From contig NZ_QOHI01000001.1 in assembly GCF_003319095.1 (NCBI RefSeq), forward strand, positions 124,001-188,000: DNA of 64,000 nucleotides, written 5' to 3'. The notes under the pieces are model-generated. The model was not told the origin of the DNA. It worked only from the letters and a program-made list of their open reading frames with translations, and ran no database searches. This document shows positions 28,032 through 34,173 of this stretch, piece by piece (within the stretch, counting starts at the first letter, position 1; each line of letters begins with the position of its first letter). The position numbers were made by a program, and so were the translations under genes. Origin of the DNA: Blastococcus sp. TBT05-19 (GTDB lineage: Bacteria > Actinomycetota > Actinomycetes > Mycobacteriales > Geodermatophilaceae).

Positions 28032-28456
28032 CGGTGTACGCGTATCCGTCCCGGTTGCACAGCCCGGATGAACTGCGGGCCTACCGGCGGGAGCAGCTCG
28101 TAAGCCGCTACAACCCCGCGTGCGCGCGGGCGGCCATGTGGGCGTGGACCAACGTCCGCCGGGCCTCTCGCGCGCTGGCTCGGGACGGGATCCAGGCGAC
28201 AATCCCGCCGCCGCCGGCTCTCCCCGCGGGAGCTCGTCGGGGAGTCGAGGCGGTGCTTCGCAGGGCCTCGCCCACATGCTTGGAACGGTCCCTCGTCCTG
28301 CAGACTTGGCTTGCGGCCCACGGGGTGCCTTGCGAGATCATCATCGGCGTCGCGAAGGAAGGCGCCGAGGTCAAAGCACACGCATGGCTGGACATCGAGG
28401 CCGGCGATCACGTCGCCCGCAAGTACACCGAACTGCACCGCCTGGCGCCTCGGTGA
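28028..28456 (+). CDS. Lasso-peptide leader protease B2 (transglutaminase-like)
   Basis: A 142-residue cysteine protease of the transglutaminase-like B2 family that removes the leader from the B1-bound precursor. The catalytic triad is visible: Cys84 in SPTCLERSLVLQTWLAAHG, His118 in KAHAWLD, and Asp122 in the same segment. The sequence GVPCEIIIGV between them is also typical. It starts at ATG 28028 overlapping the B1 stop and overlaps the C gene by four bases. Length matches stand-alone B2 proteins. Confidence 0.9.
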   Translation: MTVYAYPSRLHSPDELRAYRREQLVSRYNPACARAAMWAWTNVRRASRALARDGIQATIPPPPALPAGARRGVEAVLRRASPTCLERSLVLQTWLAAHGVPCEIIIGVAKEGAEVKAHAWLDIEAGDHVARKYTELHRLAPR

Positions 28457-29631
28457 GCACGGCCGTGCGGCCCTGGCGTCCGTGGCAGCTGTCCGGGTTG
28501 GAGCTAGCCTCTGGCTACGCTCTTGGACTTGACGTCACTCAACGCATCCCACGAGCGCGCCTCACCGGGACGACAGCCAGGCAGGCCTTCGAGGAGGTTC
28601 TCCTCGAGGCGCTAGCCCAGCCGCCGTGCGTGGTCAGCTTCTCGGGTGGACGCGACTCTTCGGCAGTCCTAGCGGTTGCGGCATCCGTCGCTCGGCGAGA
28701 AGGCCTTCCCGCGCCCATCGCAGTGAGCCTGAGATTCGCCGGAGTGGCGACGGCCGAAGAGTCGCGTTGGCAAGAAATGGTCATCGCGCAGGCGGGCATC
28801 TCGGATTGGGAGCGTGTCGAGGTGACCACAGAGCTGGACCTTTTGGGTCCGTTGGCGCGCGACCTTGTTCGCCGGCACGGAGTTCTCTGGCCGGCGAACA
28901 CCATGTTCCACGCGCCGATCGCGGCACTGGCCCGCGGGGGCACCTTGGTCACCGGGTTCGGTGGCGACGAGTTCATGTCCTCTGGGTGGACGTGGGACCG
29001 GCTCAACAGGGTGCTGAGCCGTCAGGCGCGACCGCGGCGGGCAGACCTGGTAGAGCTCGCAGGGGCCCTCGGGCCGCGACGCCTCAGAAGGAAGGTGTTG
29101 GCGCGGCGCCCGGAACCCAGCGCTCCGAGTCCTTGGCTTCAGCCGCACGCTGAGCAGGCGCTCCAGCGCTCGTGGGAAGACATGCGTGTTGGGGAGCCAG
29201 TGCGTTACGACGAGGCGGTCCAGTACTGGGGAGCGTCGCGGTACATCACGAAGACGCTGGAAAGCCTGGAACTGCTTGCGGGTGGGTTCGGGGCGTCGAT
29301 TAAGCACCCGTTCGCCGACGTCCGGTTCTTCACAGCAGCAGCACGAGAACGAGGTCGAAACTGCCCACGTAGCCGGGCCGAGGCCATGGTGGCGCTCTTC
29401 GCTGACGTCCTTCCCGAGCCAACTTTGGTGCGGGTCAGCAAGGCCTCGTTCAATGCGCCCTTTCTGGGACCCGAGACTCGCGAGTTCGCTGCGCAGTGGG
29501 ACGGGTCCGGTGTGGACCCGTCGCTCGTGAACGTACGGGCGCTGATGAAGATGTGGCGATCCCCGGACCCGGACGCGCGAAGCTACCCGGTGTTCCAAGC
29601 AGCCTGGGCGGCAACAGTCGGACCTCAGTAG
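28453..29631 (+). CDS. Lasso cyclase C, asparagine-synthetase-like, lacking the glutaminase domain
   Basis: A 392-residue ATP-dependent amide-forming enzyme that adenylates the ring-closing Asp/Glu side chain and lets the core's N-terminal amine attack it. The pyrophosphate-binding loop SFSGGRDSS lies at residues 62-70, GFGGDEFMSSGWTWDRL near 170 is the conserved GGDE region, and KHPFADVRFF near 287 is also typical. Known lasso C proteins are about 550-650 residues with an N-terminal Ntn-hydrolase (glutaminase-like) domain. Here only about 60 residues precede the synthetase loop, and the start GTG 28453 lies inside B2, so the domain is truly absent. It overlaps the convergent kinase gene by seven bases. 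Confidence 0.83.
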   Translation: MSTAVRPWRPWQLSGLELASGYALGLDVTQRIPRARLTGTTARQAFEEVLLEALAQPPCVVSFSGGRDSSAVLAVAASVARREGLPAPIAVSLRFAGVATAEESRWQEMVIAQAGISDWERVEVTTELDLLGPLARDLVRRHGVLWPANTMFHAPIAALARGGTLVTGFGGDEFMSSGWTWDRLNRVLSRQARPRRADLVELAGALGPRRLRRKVLARRPEPSAPSPWLQPHAEQALQRSWEDMRVGEPVRYDEAVQYWGASRYITKTLESLELLAGGFGASIKHPFADVRFFTAAARERGRNCPRSRAEAMVALFADVLPEPTLVRVSKASFNAPFLGPETREFAAQWDGSGVDPSLVNVRALMKMWRSPDPDARSYPVFQAAWAATVGPQ

Positions 29632-30452
29632 GTTCCGGCTGCTAGCTCGCTCAGCAAGTCGCGGGTCGAGGCCTCCATCCGAGGCCACTCCCGTGGGCGG
29701 CTCCAGACGATGACCGGCACGCCGGCCAGGGCGAAGAAATCGGCTGGCGCGACGGGCGGCAGGGGAACTGCCCGATTGGCGGCGAGCAGCGGGACGCGCA
29801 TGCGCAGCGGTAGAGCGGTGATGGCTGGTTCGCCCCATGTCGGCAGGATCCAGCCTCTGAGGGGGGCTGGTCCAGCCGGCGGAACAGGGACGCGCCAGCG
29901 GGCCCGCCGGCCGACTACGCCCAAGGGCACCCCCAGGCCGAAATGCTGCGCCGCGCCTTCACGGAGGTCGACGATTCCTGGACCGGGGACAACCATCCCT
30001 TCCTGCACTACTGCGACGTCGTCTGTGATGATCGGGAGTCCTAGGACGTGCAACTGCGCCATGAGTGAGCTCTTGCCTGCGTTGCGCTCTCCGAGCACCC
30101 CCCAAGCTCCTCCGGCGTACTCGAACGCACCCGCGTGTAGGGCCTGCCAGCCCAACCAGCGGGCGGCGACGGCCGCCACTCGGGCCATGTGGGGATGGAC
30201 AAGATGGTCGTGGGGCAAGGGGGTAGGGCTGGTGAAGCGAGCCGTAAGCGTCGCGCGGTCTACGTGCACATCGCCGAGCGCCTGAGGCAACGGGTAGCTG
30301 GTCTGCTCGTCGGTCAGCGTGTCTTGCAGCACGACCGATGCCCCGCGCTGCTGAGTCATCCGTAGAACAGGGGACGAGTCGGCCACCTGTCGAAGTAGTC
30401 CTGGCACCTCAACCAGATCGGGTGTGGCAAATCCATAGCACCCCGTCGGCAC
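29625..30452 (-). CDS. HPr-kinase-like lasso-peptide kinase
   Basis: A 275-residue protein related to HPr kinase/phosphorylase. The core shows LHAGAFEYAGGAWGVLGERNAGKSSLMAQL: a conserved His106 region followed by a P-loop GERNAGKSS at residues 121-129, then PIITDDVAVV near 140-149 with the DD that binds metal in HprK. In the paeninodin cluster a kinase of this family phosphorylates the C-terminal Ser of the precursor. The precursor here also ends in Ser, so the same reaction is inferred. It starts at ATG 30452, divergent from the precursor gene; 30453-30558 should hold both promoters. Related kinases also occur in exosortase clusters, but no exosortase is seen. Confidence 0.82.
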   Translation of the reverse strand: MPTGCYGFATPDLVEVPGLLRQVADSSPVLRMTQQRGASVVLQDTLTDEQTSYPLPQALGDVHVDRATLTARFTSPTPLPHDHLVHPHMARVAAVAARWLGWQALHAGAFEYAGGAWGVLGERNAGKSSLMAQLHVLGLPIITDDVAVVQEGMVVPGPGIVDLREGAAQHFGLGVPLGVVGRRARWRVPVPPAGPAPLRGWILPTWGEPAITALPLRMRVPLLAANRAVPLPPVAPADFFALAGVPVIVWSRPREWPRMEASTRDLLSELAAGTY

Positions 30453-30558
30453 GTCTCGGCCCTCCGTGTGGGGAGCAAACCCTAGGGGAAGTTGCCCGGT
30501 GTGTTTCGGTCGTCAGCAATCTAACGTCACCTCACCTACTAGTAACGGGGAGTGCCCG

Positions 30559-30729
30559 ATGGAGAACTACGAAGCGCCGTCGATCACCACGATCGGTTCT
30601 CTGCACGACATGACGCTGCAGATTCCCAAGGCTGGTGGCGCCAACGACGGGGTGAGCTACACCATCCCCGGCGTCGGGACCATCACGCTCGGCGACGACC
30701 CGAACGAGAACGGCTACCCGATCAGCTGA
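30559..30729 (+). CDS. Lasso-peptide precursor A
   Basis: A 56-residue precursor. Leader residues 4-19, YEAPSITTIGSLHDMT, fit the lasso leader consensus Y-x-x-P-x-(L/I)-x3-G-x-(L/F)-x3-T exactly. That Thr usually lies two residues before the cut, which would make Gln21 the first core residue. Cutting one residue later starts the core at Ile22 (IPKAGGAND), placing Asp30 at core position 9, the normal ring size. With Gln21, Asp30 is position 10, so the ring is ambiguous. The core is long (35-36 residues), rich in Gly and acidic residues, and ends NENGYPIS with a terminal Ser. GGGGAG seven bases before ATG 30559 is a good ribosome binding site. A terminator hairpin follows eight bases after the stop. 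Confidence 0.87.
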   Translation: MENYEAPSITTIGSLHDMTLQIPKAGGANDGVSYTIPGVGTITLGDDPNENGYPIS

Positions 30730-30736
30730 CTGCACG

Positions 30737-30776
30737 CTCCGCCGTTGCCGTCGCCTTTTGGCAGGCAACGGCGGAG
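30737..30776 (+). terminator. Terminator hairpin after the lasso precursor
   Basis: A perfect 13-base-pair inverted repeat (30737-30749 with 30764-30776), whose loop contains a further GCC-TTTT-GGC mini-stem, starts eight bases after the precursor stop. It separates the precursor from the converging regulator gene that ends at 30800 and can act for both directions. It may also stabilise the short, highly expressed precursor mRNA. Confidence 0.78.
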
Positions 30777-30799
30777 TGTTCGGCGGGGCAGTGCCCGGA

Positions 30800-31468
30800 T
30801 CAAGCGAGCCCCAGCTCGAAGGCCTTCTGTACGGCCTGAGCATGACTGCGGACGCCCAGCTTCGTGAAAATCTTCGAGCGGTGCGTCTCGATGGTCTTCA
30901 CGGAAAGCCCGAGATCGCGCGCGATGGCCTTCGCCGGTGCCCCAGTCATCATGGCCCGCAGCACCTCCATCTCCTTTGCCGTCAGCTGAGGTTGCTGCTG
31001 GCTCCGGGTCGCCCTCCATTGCTCCAGAACGAGCATCGCAACTGCCGGGTGCAGCGTCGCACCACCGGATGCCGCGTCGCGCACGGCGTCCCACAGCTGC
31101 TGCGGGCCAGATGCCTCCAACGACAGGAAGCCCGTTGCTCCTCGGAGGAGTAGCTCGGGCAGCAAGGAAACGGATTCCTGACTGCTCACGACCACGACTC
31201 GTGCGCTCGCGAGCAGCAGTTGTGGAAGGACGGCCACCAAAGGCGTCCCGCCGATTTCCAAGGCTGACAGCACCACGTGCGGCTGACGGCTGCACATGCT
31301 CAGCAGCTTCTCCGCGCTGTCGACGTCCGAGATGGTCGCCGCACCCTCGGCGGACGCCTGCAGCGATGCCCGGAGGGCCGAGCGGACCAGCGGCGATCCA
31401 CCCGCGACGACCACGGCGAGGCTGTTCTGTGGGCGCGGTGGTCCCTGCCCGGAGGGCGGAGCCGTCAT
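30800..31468 (-). CDS. LuxR-type regulator with degenerate receiver domain
   Basis: A 222-residue NarL-type regulator. The C-terminal helix-turn-helix is intact: LTAKEMEVLRAMMTGAPAKAIARDLGLSVKTIETHRSKIF. The N-terminal receiver is degenerate: the acidic pair expected after the first strand is replaced (VVVAGGSPLVRSAL), and the phosphorylated Asp position reads VLSALEI. Phosphorylation by a histidine kinase is therefore unlikely; it may bind a ligand or a partner instead. The start ATG 31468 overlaps the stop of the next regulator by four bases, so the two are co-expressed and could form a heterodimer. A role in controlling the lasso cluster is inferred from position. Confidence 0.82.
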   Translation of the reverse strand: MTAPPSGQGPPRPQNSLAVVVAGGSPLVRSALRASLQASAEGAATISDVDSAEKLLSMCSRQPHVVLSALEIGGTPLVAVLPQLLLASARVVVVSSQESVSLLPELLLRGATGFLSLEASGPQQLWDAVRDAASGGATLHPAVAMLVLEQWRATRSQQQPQLTAKEMEVLRAMMTGAPAKAIARDLGLSVKTIETHRSKIFTKLGVRSHAQAVQKAFELGLA

Positions 31469-32025
31469 CGACCCCCCTCGGGCTGCGCTCCCCGGCTGAC
31501 GAGAGCTCCGCTGCCGCGGATCTCGTGAGCGACTCGCACCGCCTCCGGACCGGAGGTTGCGCCCAGTTTCTCCATCGCCCGTCGACGTGCGGTCTCCACC
31601 GAGCGCACGGACACACCCAGCCTCTGCGCGGTCTGCGTTGCGGAGAGGCCGGCGGCCGTGGACTCGAGGACTGCGTACTCGTGCGGCGACAGCAGTCGCC
31701 GGACCTTCTCTGCCTCGCCGTGTGCCATTTCTCGTGTGCCGGTCGCTGCGTGGACGGCGTTGCAGAGAACGTCCACTTCGCCAAGGTCGTAACTCTCTGC
31801 GCTGAAGCGGGGCTGGGTTCCGCCGCCATCCGGCTCGGAGGTAACCCACAGATCCACCTCGAGACGGCGGCCGATCGCTGCCCGCCAGTCGGCGAAGCTG
31901 CCCATGACTGCGAGCCGGCTGTCGGCCGAAAGCGCCTTCTGCAACTGGTCTCTGACGATGACCCGTCGGTCCACGACTCCGACCCGGAGCACGGTCGAAA
32001 CCGCTGATGGGGACTCGGGCCGCAT
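31465..32025 (-). CDS. Second LuxR-type regulator with damaged receiver domain
   Basis: A 186-residue protein with a C-terminal LuxR/GerE helix-turn-helix (LSPHEYAVLESTAAGLSATQTAQRLGVSVRSVETARRRAM). The shortened N-terminal domain keeps a first strand (LRVGVVDRRVIVRDQL) but lacks a recognisable phospho-acceptor Asp (VDLWVTSEPDG) and the later receiver helices. It starts at ATG 32025, 37 bases from the divergent ABC exporter gene, and is coupled by ATGA to the regulator downstream. Autoregulation and control of the exporter are plausible because the two genes share this short promoter region. Confidence 0.78.
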   Translation of the reverse strand: MRPESPSAVSTVLRVGVVDRRVIVRDQLQKALSADSRLAVMGSFADWRAAIGRRLEVDLWVTSEPDGGGTQPRFSAESYDLGEVDVLCNAVHAATGTREMAHGEAEKVRRLLSPHEYAVLESTAAGLSATQTAQRLGVSVRSVETARRRAMEKLGATSGPEAVRVAHEIRGSGALVSRGAQPEGGR

Positions 32026-32062
32026 GACGGCAGGCTAGGCGAAAGCCCTATAGTCCCGACCT
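32026..32062 (+). promoter_or_regulatory. Promoter of the ABC exporter gene, probably leaderless
   Basis: TATAGT at 32049-32054 is a good -10 element ending eight bases before the exporter ATG (32063). Transcription would then begin at or within a base or two of the start codon. No Shine-Dalgarno sequence is present between them. The -35 region (around 32026-32031, TGACGG) is only weakly like the consensus. The same 37 bases must hold control signals for the divergent regulator pair. Confidence 0.45.
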
Positions 32063-33853
32063 ATGCCGCCCTCCCGAAGTCGGCAATCCGCGGCGAAATT
32101 CCCCCTCCTGAGTGCCTTTGCAACTGTCTTCACCGTGGATCGTCGAGGGACGTCAGCCGCAGCACTTCTGACCGTCCTCGGTGCGTTCTCCTCTCTCGGG
32201 CTGGTACTGGCCAGCCACCTCGCCCTGACGACGGTGCTCGTCGAGCGAGCTCCGGTAACCGCCCTCGCACTTCCGCTCGCGCTGCTCGCCGTGACCACCG
32301 CGGTGTCGGCGGCCGTTCCCGTCCTGCTTTCGCTGCAACAGCGAGTGCTCGGAGAACGCGTCATGCAGGACATCTGGCGGCGCTTGCTGGATGCCTGTGC
32401 CTCGGCCGATCTGGTCACGTACGAGTCTCATGCGTTTCTCAACCGGCTGGAGCGGGTTCGCTCCAATGCCCTCAGCCGCCCGGCCGCCGTGGTGTCCGGC
32501 CTGCTGGGGCTGGGGGGCAGCGCCATCGGCGTTATCGCCATGGGTGGCGCCTTGGTGGCCATCGCACCGCTGATGCTCCCGGTGCTGCTGCTCGGGGGGA
32601 TTCCGACAATTCTCCTCGCTCGCCGCACCAGCGCGCTCGAGTTCGGATTCGCCCGCCGTGTGACGGTCCTTGCTCAACGCCGGGGGTATCTGAAACTGCT
32701 GCTGAGCCACCGCGCCACTGCCGCCGAGCTGCGTGCTTTCGATGCGACGAGGGAACTCCTGCGGCGGCATGCGCAGGAGGACGATAGATACCTCGGGATG
32801 CTGACAGGGCACGTCGTTACACGTCGGCGGTACGCCCTCGCTGGCCTCCTCGCCTCGGCGCTCACTCTGGGAGGCGCACTGGCGGTGGTCGTCTGGCTCA
32901 CGGCCGCGGGCCGCTTGAGCCTTCCCGACGCGGGCGCTGCTGCCATCGCCGCCCGGATCCTGGGGGGCCAGCTGAGCACGGTGTTCCGCTCGTTCGGCTC
33001 GCTCATGGAGGCATCGCCGTTCCTGGTGGATCTCGCGGAGTTCCACCAGGACTACCCGCCGGGCCGCAGCATCGGGCAGCGGCACGACCTGTCGGCTGCA
33101 CTCCTCGTCGAGGACGTGTCCTTCTCGTACCCGGGGCAGGAGCGGCCGGCGCTGGAGGGAGTGAGCGTCGTCGTGCCCAAGGGGCAGGTCGTGGCGCTCG
33201 TCGGCGAGAACGGCTCTGGCAAGACCACGCTCGCCAAAATCATGGCGGGCCTCTACGAGCCGGATTCTGGTCATCTCCTGTGGGACGGGACAGAGCTGAA
33301 GGGCGATGACCGGAGAGCGAGCAGCAGCGTCCTCTTCCAGGACTTCCTGAGGTACCAGATGAGCGTCGTGGACAACGTCGCCATCTCCGACACTTCCGTG
33401 CCGCTCGACAGGGCCAGGGTCGAGGGCACGGTCGCCCGCATAGGTATCACTGACGCGGTGGAGCGGCTCCCGCACGGCTTCGACACGGTGCTGGGGATCG
33501 AGCTGGAGGAAGGCGCCGACCTCTCCGGCGGGCAGTGGCAGCGCCTGGCGCTCGCCCGTGCGCTCTACCGCGACCGCTCGTTGGTCGTGCTCGACGAGCC
33601 GAGTGCGGCGCTGGACCCGCGAGCAGAGCACGAATTGTTCGCCGATGTCCGTGGTGTGCTCGACGGGCGCGCGGCGGTGCTCATCTCGCACCGGTACTCG
33701 AGCGTGAGGCTGGCGGACCTCATCTACGTGATGCACGCCGGCCGGGTGGTCGAGCGAGGGACGCACCAGGAACTCATGGCTGCCGGCGGTCGCTACGCGG
33801 AGCTGTACGTCCTTCAGGCGGAGGCCTACATGACGCCGGAATCGTCACCGTAG
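32063..33853 (+). CDS. ABC transporter, fused permease-ATPase, lasso exporter D
   Basis: A 596-residue half-transporter. Residues about 1-320 contain five to six transmembrane helices (ABC exporter type I), and residues about 340-590 the nucleotide-binding domain. Walker A is GENGSGKTT, the Q-loop is LFQDFLRYQMSV, the signature is LSGGQWQR, Walker B is SLVVLDEPSAALD and the H-loop is ISHRYSSVR. The shape and cluster position match lasso-peptide D exporters, which give self-immunity by pumping out the product. There is no N-terminal C39 peptidase domain, as expected since B2 removes the leader. It starts at ATG 32063. It is the last gene of the lasso cluster. Confidence 0.87.
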   Translation: MPPSRSRQSAAKFPLLSAFATVFTVDRRGTSAAALLTVLGAFSSLGLVLASHLALTTVLVERAPVTALALPLALLAVTTAVSAAVPVLLSLQQRVLGERVMQDIWRRLLDACASADLVTYESHAFLNRLERVRSNALSRPAAVVSGLLGLGGSAIGVIAMGGALVAIAPLMLPVLLLGGIPTILLARRTSALEFGFARRVTVLAQRRGYLKLLLSHRATAAELRAFDATRELLRRHAQEDDRYLGMLTGHVVTRRRYALAGLLASALTLGGALAVVVWLTAAGRLSLPDAGAAAIAARILGGQLSTVFRSFGSLMEASPFLVDLAEFHQDYPPGRSIGQRHDLSAALLVEDVSFSYPGQERPALEGVSVVVPKGQVVALVGENGSGKTTLAKIMAGLYEPDSGHLLWDGTELKGDDRRASSSVLFQDFLRYQMSVVDNVAISDTSVPLDRARVEGTVARIGITDAVERLPHGFDTVLGIELEEGADLSGGQWQRLALARALYRDRSLVVLDEPSAALDPRAEHELFADVRGVLDGRAAVLISHRYSSVRLADLIYVMHAGRVVERGTHQELMAAGGRYAELYVLQAEAYMTPESSP

Positions 33854-34173
33854 AGGCGTCGCCAAGACGCACAGTGTGAAGGCGTGCGGAGTCCGCATGT
33901 CTCTCGTCACAGCAGTTGTTGCGGGGGTTCCGTATGCCCTGGTCATGCCTGTACGTTGCGCGTCATTGAACGCTGAAGTTCCGGAGCTGCACACGCTCGG
34001 AGCTGCAGGTTCGTGTCACGGGGGCGGCACGGGGGTGCGCTATTTCGATCAGTGAGGTCCGCGAGGGCTCGGTCCGCGGCGACGGGCGGGCGGTCGGCCG
34101 CGGGTGGTCCACCTACGCCTCGCGCTTCCGCGGGGAAGGCACGCTGGCGCGGCGGGCCTGGCGGGGGCAGTAC
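33854..34173 (+). other. Gap between lasso exporter and glycosylphosphotransferase; in-frame 5' extension without start codon
   Basis: No separate gene can be supported here. From about 33968 the frame of the following glycosylphosphotransferase is open and its last ~40 codons read like genuine protein (VREGSVRGDG..., GWSTYASRFRGEG...ARRAWRGQYVRR), as in relatives of this enzyme. Yet no ATG, GTG or TTG occurs in that frame before 34174. Either a rare start (ATT or ATC near 34050) is used or a small frameshift lies here. The abrupt rise in GC around 34 kb also occurs in this gap. Confidence 0.5.

Larger units (their letters stand above)
25740..33853 (+). other. Lasso-peptide (RiPP) biosynthetic cluster
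   Basis: The block contains the minimal lasso set: precursor A (30559), leader-binding B1 (27753), leader protease B2 (28028), cyclase C (28453) and ABC exporter D (32063). Around them are a nucleotidyltransferase, a methyltransferase, an HPr-kinase-like protein and two LuxR-type regulators. Genes from 25740 to 29631 overlap by four to eight bases and form one operon. The precursor has its own transcript start region and terminator, and the kinase and regulator genes point the other way. Cluster limits are inferred from family membership. Confidence 0.85.

Noticed and set aside
25740-30452. An exosortase-type system, because HPr-kinase-like, PqqD-like and nucleotidyltransferase genes also occur in exosortase/PEP-CTERM clusters
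   Set aside because: No exosortase or PEP-CTERM sorting signal is present, whereas a B2 protease with its triad and a precursor with the lasso leader consensus are.
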